Shown here: one piece after another, positions 25,286 through 37,807 of the stretch
Numbering within the stretch: position 1 is the stretch's first letter
Layout of the letters: each line of letters begins with the position of its first letter
From: Sisyra terminalis
Lineage: Eukaryota > Arthropoda > Insecta > Neuroptera > Sisyridae
DNA: 64,000 nt
Assembly (NCBI GenBank): GCA_958496175.1
Contig: OY292280.1
Location: 16,988,001-17,052,000 of the forward strand
Reading direction: 5' to 3'
The notes under the pieces: model-generated
The model's input: the letters and a program-made list of their open reading frames with translations, nothing else
The model's database searches: none
What the model was told of the DNA's origin: nothing
Made by a program: the position numbers and the translations under genes

Positions 25286-26448
25286 ACCGGGGTGAGAAGA
25301 AAAGACTTAACAAGGGGAAGATGAATCGAATTGAAGATCTGATGACTAAAGGAGGAAAACTAGGGTTGAAAGAATCGGAAGTAGTGTTTGAAATGTAATG
25401 GAATTTGGTTGAAAAGGAATATGAAGAAAATTTTATTTTTTCCCCAGAATACGGTAGTGCTTCCCTGATATCCCGGATTCCTTTTTAATTACTTAAGAAT
25501 CATGTGTTTTTTTTTTTAATTTTTCGATTCTTTTCTTTCTCCTTATTTTGATTTCTTCAATAAACGAAATGTGGTTGAATGATTGGACATTAAGTAAGAA
25601 GCTTTTGGTTTGAAAATCCTTGCGGTCAAAGGGACATAACCTCAATGTTGAGGTTATGATTTCAGGAGAGTAAAAACAGCAAATTTTATATAATTTATAA
25701 TGAGATTATTCCATTTGGAAGTCATTGTTGATATGATATTTTAAAGGGAGTGCGATTATCATGAATTGTGTGTCCCAAACGAACGCGCCGCGTCCTTTTT
25801 ACAACCGCATATTCCCTATATTCCTGTATTTTATCCCTAAGGTATTGTGGTTTGGAACGAACAAATTATCATGACACTTATCATCATGTAATGTGAATAG
25901 AGCTGAGATATTTTATACCCTTTTCCGTTGGACGTACAGGCCGAGAAGTCACCCTAAATGGCCTCCCTTGACTAGGCAACGGGAATAGGGTGCTTCTTTG
26001 TATTTTGAAATATTGTTTTTTTATGACGGTTTTATTAATTTTTCTTTGATTAATTGAAGTGAAATTGCACGCAATTTTTTGTTGCGGCCACATTTCTGAG
26101 GCCTGTTATTGTTGTGATTTTATCGTCACGAACAAAAATGGGAATTTCAGGAATGCGAGAAACAATGATTGAAAAAAATAAAACCGCATTTATTATTTTT
26201 GGAATTGAGGTGGATGCGTGGGGATTTTTGTTAGGGGGCGAATATGTTTTACACGAATTTCACAAAGGACTCCACGTTCTTCCATCAATCATCCTGAAAA
26301 TTTTAATAATGTCTTCAAATATACGTAACGGCTCTACAAATAAAGACATTTTTTCCTACACATTTCTTCTAGGTTTTGGGCTTCAACTTTTCCATTTCCT
26401 CAAAAAAAAAAAAAAAATTTGATCATATTTTTCCCATAGGCTAAATAA

Positions 26449-26575
26449 GCCAATTGGAGGACGAGTAATCAAAGTGGCCACTGGTAATTATTGAATTCGA
26501 ATTTTGTGACCAAAAATTTTTTCAATTTTTCTTTGTTAATAGTTTTTTTGTTAAGTTATAAAGCAATGTATACAA
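26449..26575 (+). mobile_element. tRNA-derived SINE, copy 7 (degenerate)
   Basis: Recognisable from CAATTGGAGGACGAGTAATC and ATTGAATTCGAATTTTGTG, which align with the head and box B, but eroded. The GTCGCT body motif is lost. Confidence 0.45.
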
Positions 26576-26984
26576 CCTCTAACGAATTCTAAATAATATT
26601 TTCAATAAAATAATTCAAAACAAAAAATTTAAAATTAATACATTTTCTCTTGTGATTCTCAAAAAAATGCTAAGAAATATAATTAGATCATCAGAAACAA
26701 TTGTAGTTAAACATATTAAATATCAAATTTAAATTTAGTGTTACAAGTAAGCTTATTGTAAACAATGGATGTCTGGCTCCTTTGATATTGTAATACTCAT
26801 CTATTCCATACAATTTTTCTCCGTCTTTCTTACATACCCAAAGGGATTTCCAAAATATTATTCAAGAAGCAAAATATAACCATAACAAGTAAGATTCAAG
26901 TATATTAAGGTTTGCAAAATAATTCTTTCAAAACATTTGTTTGTAGCCTTCTGAAACAAGTTTCAGTAAATAACTAATTGAATC

Positions 26985-28200
26985 AGTATGGATATTATCC
27001 TGCTCTGTTTATGATAGTCTCAGAGAATTGAGTTGACTTTCAGTACGAAATGGTCAATTTAGTAGGGAATGAATGGTATTTTTCAATTCCTCTTTACTAT
27101 CTAGTATTCATTAGATAACTGTAACTTGCTAGCCGACCAAATTTTTGGATTTAAATTTAGATACCTTTTGCTCTACAGAAGGTTTTTTTCAATACAATCC
27201 TGGAGAACCATGCTCACAAAGATTTTATTTGTTCATCTTACATCCTTTCAGCTACGCCATCCAGTGATTCAGAACCCATGATTTCGTCCTTTTTCATTAC
27301 TAGTAATAGTAGTATGAGCTGGTACCCAAAATAAAGCCTTTGTGTGTTTATGGATTCATCTGAAGAAGCACTTATTTACTTGATCAAAATCTATTGGGAA
27401 ACTAGTTCTTCAGAACTAAGATGCCTTCGATCCAAAAACGGATAGTCAACTAGGATATTATTTTTTTTTCTTTCCCTCTTCTTGCGTTATCTTAAAGCAA
27501 TTATAATTAATAAAAAAACTAAGTGTTTCATCTGACGAATCCATAAACAATTAAGACACAAAGGCTATAGCTTAGATACCAGCTCATTCTGGTATTGGTA
27601 AAAAAAAATATCAAGATAAATAAATAAAATCTTTAGGAAACTGATTCTTCAGAATTAAGGCGCCTTCGAATCAAAAATGGATAGTCAAATAGGATTCAAA
27701 ACGTTATTTTCTTCTCCTTTTCTTGCATTTTCCTAAACCGGTTATAATTGTAGTGAATAAGTGTTTTTTTTGATGAGTTCATACACACAAAAGCTATAGC
27801 TTAGGTACCAGTTCATTCTGATACTATCAATAGGGGTCCAGAATCCCTAGATGATACAGCTGAAAGGATTTCAGATGAACAAGTAAAATCTTTGGGTTTG
27901 AAAAACCAAGGTTCTCAAGGATTGTATTGCAAAAACCATTTGAAGACCCCAACAAAAGGTATCAAAATCTAGGTCTAAACATTTGGTCTGCTAGCAATTT
28001 ACAATAATTGTATGAAGCATTTTCTCATTATTCGTATAACACCCGTTCTTAAAGATTACAAGCTTGTACACAGGGGAAGGAAACTACCTTTCATTAAATT
28101 AACTATTTCATACTGGAAGCTAACTCAATTTTCTAGGATTACCAAAATCCTTTTGCAGACCACAACAAAAGATACCTAAATCTTGGTTCAAACATTTGGT
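26985..28200. repeat. Decayed 1.2-kb palindrome with internal tandem copies
   Basis: The left part (26985-27290) is an inverted version of 27850-28140. The middle holds two direct copies of about 240 bp (about 27,355-27,600 and 27,600-27,830) with landmarks GGAAACTAGTTCTTCAGAA / GGAAACTGATTCTTCAGAA and CTTCGA(T/A)C(C/A)AAAAA. A further partial copy lies at about 28,130-28,200. One strand around 27,836-27,968 is open for about 45 codons (SLDDTAERISDEQVKSLGL at its start), but every other copy has stops there. Possibly a decayed mobile element; no family recognised. Confidence 0.65.
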
Positions 28201-30370
28201 CAGCTAACGACTAGCCGGAATATAGGATTTCTATATTTCGATATATAGGATTTCTTGAAAGTATTGAATAATCTGAAGAAGATACTTCAACAGTTATTTT
28301 CAGAAGAGGATTTCCTACTTCTACTTAGGCAGCATAAAACATTTGTATCAGGTTTCAGTGTTACTGAATATAGTAGAAGTTGGAAGACTTTTACTCTTAA
28401 CGACCAAAAAAATCGGGTTAATGTATATTATATTTTCGCAGAATAGAGAGTCAGGTCATGTTTAGTACTTAAGGATCAAAGATTTTATAGTAGGAATTCA
28501 TAGAGTGGTGGAATGGGTCCTTTTTCGGCTATGGTTGGTAGCTGATTGGATTTGAATGGAGCTGGAAGAGTTGGGGATAGAAATATAAATTCTGTGCTTT
28601 TAAGAATGTTCTTGTCGAGTTTATCGGGAAAATTTCGTGGAAATTTTGTGAAAATGTGATTCAGTTGGATAGTATGTGTGCTTTGAATGTCTACGTCTAT
28701 GTTTTATAGACACAGTGTCTAGCCTTGGCAAAAAAAGCTTGGCAAAAGCTCGCATATAATTCTTGAAGCTACGCTCCACTTTGTCGATATTGCTACGACG
28801 CCGCCAACAAGCTTCGTGGGGCGGTAAAGTCCACCGCAAGTGGCGAACGATCGAGGAAACTCCGCCCGAAAGCTCGGCTAAAACACGCCTCCGTACAAAG
28901 GCTTATCTTTTGGAAACGTATTCGATGTAACAACTTGTCGAAAATAAAACAATCAGACGTAAAACTCGTTTAACACGAACCGAAAGACGGACTTGGCGTG
29001 TAGAATGTGTGCAGGAAGACCGACACTCCACACGGTATTGTGGAACGTGTCGGGGACGGATTTTTGAGTTTTTTCACCCCAACACCATAGTGAATATTTT
29101 ATTAAATCGTCGCTCGGCCCCCGGCCTGGATAGCCCCATTTTGCCCGGGATACCTATCCCCATTTTCAACATCTCCAATCCGCCTTTCCCCAACACCAAG
29201 TTCCAAGTTCCACCTCCATTTCCATCCATTTTCCACTTACTTACAACTTATTACTTCAATTATCAAGCACCAATTATATTGTAAATCAAACACCAGACAA
29301 TTTATTTGCCGGAGAAACACGACAGGCTATCAAGAAACTTTCTAAAAAAGCCACTTTGCAACGTAAAACAATTGTACGGAAATTAGGCCAATTTCAAAGA
29401 GAAAGTCACCCACCCCTAAGGGGTTACATTACAAATGAAGACATCTACGAAAGATTCGCTCCAATATTCCTGAACACATTTCAGCGAAGGGAAACAGTAG
29501 TATCGCGTATGTGTTATGTGTTTATAGCTTTCGGTTAACCTCAGGGGCTCGACAATAATCCCTTTTGATAGAACTTCGAAGATGGGAAATGAGAAACGGG
29601 AACACAACCACTTACAATGACACCACAAATAAATTATCCCCAATTTTTTCAATGACATATTCGATAATAACAATATTCAAATTCTTAAATATTCCAACAT
29701 TTAAAACAAAAAATCCATGGATAAGTTATCGATTTGCACAAAAAAATTTGTTGTTAGCAAGGGATTTCTACATAATATAATCGGGTAGAACGATAGCGGT
29801 TAGCGGTAACAAGATGACAATGTGTCGCCATAAAAAATAAATTCCCAGTATCAGTCCCGTTTAATCTTATTTACGTGGATCAACGCAGCTTTTGCCACAT
29901 ATGAGCTTTCGAGTGTTTCGTTTTAGTGCAAATATCGTTCGGATGGGGTGTGAGCCGTGCGAAATTATCTAACTTAACAACATTCCCACTCCGCTTCATC
30001 CCCATTTTATCCCGTCAACTATTTATTTTTTGTAACAAGAAAATCACAAGCGAAACTAGTTTTTGTTTCTGATCTATTCATGAGCTTTTTCGTGCTTTCA
30101 TCTCTCGTATTTGAGTAGCGCCAACTATACACTAGCTGAATGGCAAAAAAATTATAATCGATAACAACCCTTATATTTAACACTTAGACTTCATTGTCTA
30201 ATAAAATTCAACAGCTAAAATAGTTAATTTGATAATTATCCATCCATTCGAAAGTATTTTAACTTAAAACAGTACAAAAATTGCTCATTAAAATAGACAA
30301 ATCGTTAAAATTGCTACTAATTTTCATCTAAAAATTCAATTGTATTTGTTACAGTGAATTTGTATTGCCA

Positions 30371-30388
30371 GTGAGAATATATTCTCAC
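30371..30388. repeat. Perfect 18-bp palindrome before tandem array 1
   Basis: GTGAGAATA and its complement, ten bases before the start of the sequence shared between the two tandem arrays. Absent before array 2. Confidence 0.5.
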
Positions 30389-30397
30389 TTAGATTTT

Positions 30398-32197
30398 ATA
30401 TTTGAAGTAATATTCTACTAGCAATGCATTTTCATACCTTAATATTTATAACTATAAAAATTGATCCATAAAATAATTTTGACTTGTTTCAAAAACTTTT
30501 TACCAGATAATTAAAATAAATAAATAAGGCAAAGTTATTCAACGAATTTTTGTTCAAATGAATTTTGCAACGTAAAATCACTTTTTTCTGGAACCACTAA
30601 ACCGATTTTCGTGAATTCTACTTCATTTTACTTATTGTTATATTTTCAAACAACAAAAGTGGACTTTGCAATATTGAACATTTTTTGGAGGAGGGGGGAG
30701 TGAAAGACTAACAGAAAAATGGGTTAATTATGGTATATGTTTTTAAACACGTGCCACTAAAAATTGAACAATAGTTTTTCAATGATTTTTTTTTATTTTA
30801 TAGAAGATCATATAAAAAGTAAGAAAATAAAAATTTTATATAAATTCATTGAGTGGTTTCCCAGTAGAGTGGTCCCCCGTTTAGGGTTGTTTTTTTAAGG
30901 GCTCTGTTGCGCCCTCTATAAAAGTGAAAATTAAAAATAAAAATTTAAAAAAAAAATTGATTCTTGTATTTTATATCTTTATAAACCAAAATCATTAGCC
31001 ATTATAGTTTATTCTCAATAGTTACTGAGAAAAAAAATATTAAAAATCGTGGTTTTTGGCCTGGATTAATAGAATAATACCTATCATAAATTCCAACTGG
31101 TTACTGGAAAATGAAAGCTCCTTTTTTCAGGAACCACTGAACCGATTTTCATGAAATTTACTTCAATTTTATTTATTGTTATATTTTCTTACAACAAAAG
31201 CGGAGTTTGCAATATTGAACAATTTTTGGAGGAGGGGGGAGTGAAAGACTAACAGTAAAATGGGTAAATTATGGTACATGCTTTTAAACACGTGCCACTT
31301 AAAAGTGAACAATAGTTTTGCAATGATTTTTTTTTATTTTATAGTTGAGCATAATAGAAGCAGGAAAATAAAAATTTGATAAAAATTCATTGAGTGATTC
31401 CCCAGATGAGTGGTCCCCCGTTTAGGTTGTTTTTTTCAAGGGCTCTGTTACGCCCTCTATGAAAGTGACAATTAAAGTAAAAAAATTAAAAAAAAAAATT
31501 GATTCTTGTAGTATATATCTTTATAAACCAAAATCATAAGCTATTTTAGTTTATTCTTAATAGTTACTGGGAAAAAAAATATTAAAAATCATGTTATTTG
31601 GCCTGGATTAATAGAATAATACCTTTAATAAATTCCAATTGGTTACTGGAAAATGAAAACCTCTTTTCTCAGGAACCACTGAAACTATTTTAGTGAAATT
31701 TACTTTATTTTACTTATTTTTATATTTTCAAACAACAAAAGTGGACTTTGTAATATTGAACAATTTTTGGAGAAGGGGGGAGTGAAAGACTAACAGAAAA
31801 ATGGGTTAATTATGGTACATGTTTTTAATTATGTGCCATTTAAAAGTGAATAATAGTTTTTCAATGATTTTTTTTTGTTTTATAGTAGACCATACTATAA
31901 GCAAGAAAATAAAAATTTGATATAAATTCATTGAGTGATTCCCCAGTAGAGTGGTCCCCCGTTTAGGTTGTTTTTTTTTATGGGCGCTATTGCGCCCTCT
32001 ATAAAATTGGAAATTAAAGTTGAAATTTTAAAAACAAAATAGTTTCTTATAGTATAAATCTTTATTAACCAAAACCATTAGCCATTATAGTTTATTCTTA
32101 ATAGTTACTGAGAAAAAAAATATTAAAAATAGTGGTTTTGACCTCGATTAATAGGATAATACCTTAAATAAATTCGAATTGGTCACTGGAAAATGAA
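30398..32197 (+). repeat. Tandem array 1: three units of about 540 bp
   Basis: After a 185-bp left flank starting TTGAAGTAATATTCTAC, three units begin at about 30,583, 31,123 and 31,665. Each has GGAACCACT, a G-rich GGAGGAGGGGGGAGTGAAAG block, CGTTTAGG with a T run, and a GGGCGC..GCGCCC hairpin. Non-coding. The same flank and three units recur at 40,640, so this is a unit that has moved or been duplicated as a whole. Confidence 0.9.
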
Positions 32198-34815
32198 TTT
32201 TCATACCGTTAGTTGCAGGTTTTTGTTTTTTTTTCTATCACATACTTCATTTTTTTAAGGATATGAGGTAATATTTCTACTTTGATGTTGGTACTTCCGA
32301 ATTTTTGTTAAAATTTGGTACAAATTTTTTTTTGACAAAAATTCAGCATTGATTTGGAAGTTACCGTACGTTACGTTTAATTGACGGTTTTTAGAATTAA
32401 AATTGAAATAAATATTAATAATTTTAGTCTTCTTATATTCATTCTTACACTTCTTATTGAAAAATATATTGGGTTTTTAATTTCGATCATCATCACCTTT
32501 GAGCGGTTTTTCCTAAGACTTTAAAAGCTTTATAAGTATGCAAAAAAAATTCCACTTAAAAATAATACAAAAGTATAATATGCACTCATTGAAGAGAGAT
32601 CTAGGAAAATAATGCATTAATTTTTCTTCATTTAATCCCTATTTTTCTCGAAATAATTAAATTCTGTTGTTACTTTTATGAAAAAAAAAAATATAAATCA
32701 GCTGGAGATTTATAAACAAAACTTTATACAGTATAAAACAACATAATATTTATAAGTAGGTTATAATAATTGAAATCTGAAATGCTGGATTTCGAAATCA
32801 AAAAATGTTAAAAGATAATAATTTTTTGGGAATGCATTTAGCTTTGAGTCTTAATAGAAGAAAATTCCTTTTGATGGATACCAAAAGTAAAATAAATCAT
32901 AGCCTAGCTAGATTGGAGCCGAAACAGGAGCTGGAGTCACTGAGTTTCGGAGCTAAAGTAAAAATTTATGGTTAATTTTTTGATTATAAATCATCGTATA
33001 GCTCAATTTGGGGTATCTAGTGAATCTAATTCAGCAAAAACGAAAGAAAATATAGTTTAATAATTATAGTTCCTGTGAAAGTTTATAATATAGATACCAA
33101 TTACCTGGGAATTATTTTTTTTTTTTTTAGAAATTTTGGAGACTTTAATTGTGTATTGTTTATAATTAAAAGATGTATGTACATTATATTAATTTTCTAT
33201 TTGAAATAAATGGTCCTTAACAGGAGCATAACATGTCACTCTAGGGGTTGTTTAATGGGTGAAATGATTATTTACAACTTCCTATAATAACGCGATGTTA
33301 CCTTAAGTCAGACTCATGTTTCGACCCCCACGTCCATTTCTTAGCGCAAAGGACAATTGGGGCTTGTTTGACAAGGATACAATGTCGTCAAGTGGCGTAA
33401 ACGAGCGACATCCCTCTCTATCATCTCTCCCCAAAAACATTATTTCTTTACTCGTTTAATATAATGGTCTTAAATCCTGTACAGGGTTGGATAAGGGCAC
33501 GTTTTCCAAATTAAAAACGTAAGATGCCACCCATTGTGATTATTTGATCTGATTATAATTAAATAAAAGACATTGTTATTGTATTGTAATGGCTCACTTT
33601 TATAGCTGTAAAATTTTTGTTTGATTACGAGTAGGGGATAAGGGGTGAATTTGGAGTTCTCAGTCCTGAACTGAACTGGAAAATAAAGGAGATTTTCAGA
33701 AACTGTTCATAACACCCGTGTTAAGAGTTGTGGTGCTTTTCTTTTGATGAATGTCATCAAATTTTCCCACTATGCGGTTTACCGAAGCAATCATTGCATA
33801 ATTTATATTTTCATTTTTGGGTTTCTCGAAAATGATGATTCGTCCTAATGAAAATTGAGGGGATTTGTTGAATTTTTCAACGCAAAATTATAAGAAAAAA
33901 ATTTGATTATATATGATGGTAAGGCGTGATTTTTCCGACGCAAGCATTTGTGTTAAATAAAATGAAACGTGAAAAAAAAATTTAATAAGTGGGGTTAGAG
34001 GGAAAGTGGAGGAAAAATCGTTTGTTGGCATTAACAGTGCCAATGCCTTAATTCGTTAAGTGCCGGAAAGAGTCATCAGGTGCGGAAATTGTCCACGCTT
34101 GAAAGCGTTCCTACAATGAACCCCAAACTGTTTTTCAAAACCATTTAATAACAGTAGCCAAAGAAAATTTGCTCTTATAGAAATAAGTAGAAGTTGTATT
34201 TTCTTACAAACTATACTACTGTTCTCCAAAAATTGTATACAAATTTGACAAATTTTTGAAATTTAAGTCCAGCAGTCGTCAATTCAAACCTCAATCACTA
34301 ACTTTATATTTGATAGGCTTTGCAAAGAAAATATTGAGACAATAATCAACAATTTGGCTTAAAGATATACAAAATATAAATTTTTATATTAACTTGACAC
34401 CAACTTTAAAAACTTGATATATATGTGTAAAAGTAACTTGAAATATTTTCCATATTGCATATCATTGTTTATTAATATTTAGAGTTTTGTAGAAGTGAAA
34501 TCTTAGTTTGAAAATTTGTTTGATAAATGAGTGATTATTAGAAATAGCAGTACAGCATTTTCAATACTACATATCATTGAATAGTTTAATGAATTTTAGG
34601 GTTTATTATTTTTAAAAAAAAATCTTTAAGGTTTTATAATTCGACAAAGCTGTGGTATAGGGACAAAGTAAGCAAGAGGAGAGTTCACTTAACTATTAAT
34701 TTGAATGTTGATAAACTTTTATATAATCATGTTGTTTAAGTCCTTGCCTTTTTAAATATAATAATTAAATTGTGGCAATAAGGACGAAGCTTCTTGTGGA
34801 ATATTATTTATTTTA

Positions 34816-34857
34816 TCGCCAACGTTTCGTCAGTCATTCCTGACTTCTTCAGGACTC
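34816..34857 (-). ncRNA. Hammerhead-like motif, left arm
   Basis: GTC, CTGAAGA, extra A, stem GTCAG/CTGAC with loop GAATGA, GAAACGTT, GGC. Stem I is GTC against GGC with one G-U pair; its partner at 35012 restores a Watson-Crick pair. Confidence 0.5.
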
Positions 34858-35011
34858 TATAATAGCCATGTGTGTTTGTATTTTTTCAATAATATTTTTT
34901 AAACAATTTTTTATTTATCAATACCAAATTGTATTCTTGGTTTGGTGTTCTACCAGTTGGGTCATTTTACAGCTTATTTTTATGACATTTGTGGAGGAAT
35001 TTTTAATTTTG

Positions 35012-35052
35012 AGCCCTGAAGAAGTCAGGAATGACTGACGAAACGTTGGCAA
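35012..35052 (+). ncRNA. Hammerhead-like motif, right arm
   Basis: As the left arm, but stem I is GCC/GGC, a fully paired three-base stem. Core CTGAAGA and GAAA intact, with a GUU triplet. Confidence 0.5.
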
Positions 35053-37214
35053 TAAAATAAATAATATCCCACAAGAAGCTTCGTCCTTATTGCCCACAAT
35101 TTAATAATTATACTTTTGTGTAACATTTGTTTTGAAAATCTCCAAAACTAATTCAAATGCCTAATAAGTTTTTGAAGTTAACCCCAAGTAGTATTGATTG
35201 CAAACCATAGTTTGAATATCTGATTTAAGATTTATAGGCTTCAAATCTTGTTTTATGTTTTATAAGCATTAAAGTAAAAATATTGTGACGAAAGTCATCA
35301 AATAGGGTTCGAGATCTATAAAACTGATATTTTCTTCGTTTACTTGACACCAACCTCAAAAGTTTGATATAAGTGTAATTACTAGACGTAGTTGTACTGT
35401 AATTTCAATATTTCATGTCAATGAAAAGTTAATTGAAATTTTGGGTTTAATAACCTAAAACAAGAAAATGAATTGTTTTGTAGCACAACGAAGCTGTTAT
35501 ATAGAAATAAAGTGAGCAAGAGGTGGACAGACATAATTTTTAATTAAAGTGTTAATTAATTATTGATCAAAATATGTAAAAAATGTCCAAAAACTACTTA
35601 TATGTCTAATAATGATTTAAAGAAAATGTTAAGCAGCTATCAATGGAAACCATTGTTTGAATATCTGATACTTATTTTAAGTTTTATAGACCTTAAAGAA
35701 AAAATCATCAAGATGAAAAATCAGCAAATTGTGTTAAAGATAATGAACTATAAATTTTTACATTAACTTCACACCAACTTCAAAAATTTGGTTCATATAT
35801 TTATTATTATTTCTAGTATTTTGACAGTATTTTCCATATTTGAACTTGTGCCAATATTGCTACGTTGAACTTGAAGTATCACTGGTATAAATTTTTTGAT
35901 GGTAGATGATCGTCGCGATCTTCTTAGATAATTAAAATAAAAGCTGGATAATGTCACTTAATTAAATTCTCTAGAAAAGCGGGAATGACAAGCGCTGATA
36001 AACGGCAATACAGGAAGACGCGAGAATGGTTCAGGGGGAACAGATAGGTAAAAATGCAACGTTCATATCATCCTCGACATTAAACACCAAAGAAAATATA
36101 ATTGAAAAGGAAAACTCATGCGAGAGAAAACTCCACGGTGAGTATCTAAGATGAGCTTAATTACAAATTAAGCACCACTTGTTTAATTTTCAGATGTCAA
36201 TCATGATACTATGATTTGTTTCACTTTTTCACTCGAGAGTTTCTAATGAAAAAAAAAAGAAAATTCTGTATTTAAATTGTAAATTTTTAAGATATATCAA
36301 AATACAGAAAGGTGGAACACTTGAACGATAAACAGGACAAAGAAGAATACAGCACAGGAAAATCAGTGGCCATTTGGTCGTTGATGCTCGTTTTCCGTTG
36401 AGATAATGAAAAAAAGAAATCTTTCCACTTGGCAATGAGAGAAAAATATTGCACACTTTTTCATTGTGGTCTTAATTAAAAATACGCTCGCGATCTGGAA
36501 TCAGTAGCGAAAACGGGAACGGGAAAATGTCCTGCAGGTTAAGCACACCTCACCAACGCAGATAGGGCAAAATAAGATTTTTGTTTAAGTATCATTTCAA
36601 GCAGTTAGGTGATTATTTTCTGGCAATATGTTAAAGATAAAATGTCCTTTAGCTTGTTAAGAGGCTAATAAAAACGGGGCCATAATGAGCGCGCCCCCGC
36701 TTATAACATTATTAAAACACCCCTCATACTCTTTCCAAACACCCGTTGCAGCATCTCTTTATATTGTCCCAATAGGCAAATCGGAGTAACAAGGATAGCA
36801 TTGAACATAATGCGTGTTATTTGTCTCCGTTGAGGCCTCGAAACATAGGTATACGAAGGGTGAGTCCTTTCGGGAACATATTATTCAATGGGGGATACTA
36901 CAGCCGTAACAATAAACACTTGACTTTTTACTATTATAAACTTTCTATTGTACATCTAAAGATATTGTTTTCATTGAACTTACTTCTAGCACCTGGAAAA
37001 CAAGAAAGGGGTAAGAATGGATGAGCAGAGGCGAAAGCATTGTTCTTCCATCCATAAACGAGTCCACCATTAGGAATAAGACCAATAAAAAATATTTCCC
37101 GTAATTTGAAAATTTCAGCCAAACTTTCCTAGCTATTCATTCAATCAAACTAATACTTCTTCGTTGATATGTATTGATGAATAAACCATTAAACTGAAAT
37201 AAGAAATCAGTTTT

Positions 37215-37447
37215 TTTGATAACTAAAAACAACAACTGGCAATTGAGTACCAATGAGCGCCAGTTTGCACAAATCAGCGCTTGTATTTTCTTAGTTTCAA
37301 TTGCAGTAGTTGTCTACATTAAAAAAGAAAAACTGCTATTGGTACATAAGTCTCTTTTCCAAAGCTTTCAACACAAGTGCTGATGCTTTTCGCTTAGTTC
37401 ACTTAAAAATTTGTGCTTTCGTAGATAGCACTAGCAGTTGCTTTTAG
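37215..37447 (-). mobile_element. Dispersed repeat shared with 62,636-62,825
   Basis: Matches the right-hand copy in inverted orientation: AACTGGCAATTGAGTACC(A)ATGAGCGCCA at one end and ..GCAGTTGCT at the other. Non-coding, about 230 bp. Confidence 0.6.
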
Positions 37448-37711
37448 TGCGTTGAATCATTTTAATGCGCTTTATTTTTTATTAATTAATTGGAAGTTTT
37501 GAAGGAAGATCCTAAAAAAAATTTCGTCTGAATTGTTTTTCTAAAGAAAAAAATTGTCATCTATTTATCTCCCTGGATTCTCCTAAACTAGTAGTATTGG
37601 GTATAAGTTATGAAATTTTTACAATATTTTTGACAAATTTTGATTGAAAAATGAGAAAATCGTTTTTTTTTTTTTTGATAAAGGGAAGAAAAATTGGAAA
37701 ATTATTCTTAC

Positions 37712-37807
37712 CTTGCTGAAACATGAATCGTGCTTTCGAATAGTCGTGTTGATTGGTCGTGAGATTGTAACTCCCGTCTGGCATGTTGTTCCCGTAAAGC
37801 GATTCCA
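37712..37807 (-). CDS. RNF220: RNF220-like gene, internal 96-nt exon (probable cassette)
   Basis: A 32-codon segment between a good acceptor (GGATGTTACAG at 37808-37818) and a strong donor (CAAG|GTAAGAAT). It reads VESLYGNNMPDGSYN at its start and ends KARFMFQQ. Both junctions are phase 1, so it fits in frame between exon 1 (ends phase 1) and the zinc-finger exon (needs one base). It can also be skipped without a frameshift. It lies on the same strand, inside what would otherwise be one 48.7-kb intron. I do not recognise a domain; the segment would precede the first zinc-binding motif. The longer open frames overlapping it are read-through into intron. Assignment to this gene is inferred from strand, position and phase. 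Confidence 0.6.

Larger units (their letters stand above)
34757..35112. mobile_element. Foldback element with paired ribozyme-like arms
   Basis: About 356 bp with inverted arms of about 100 bp, each starting ATAAT(A/T)ATTAAATTGTGG from the outside, around a 150-bp AT-rich spacer. Each arm holds an outward-pointing hammerhead-like core. No clear target duplication. Confidence 0.7.
1421..37711 (-). other. RNF220 large intron (36.3 kb)
   Basis: Intron between the 96-nt exon and the zinc-finger exon (direct exon 1 to exon 3 splicing would give 48.7 kb). It carries mobile elements listed separately. The rest is AT-rich unique DNA with poly-T or poly-A runs and a few islands of higher GC (about 14,990-15,190, 19,840-20,060, 20,980-21,600, 28,580-29,300). 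I found no conserved protein in the open frames here, including 14871-15179, 19473-19838 and 28621-29284. The GC-richer islands are reasonable places to look for enhancers, but that is inference only. Confidence 0.6.
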
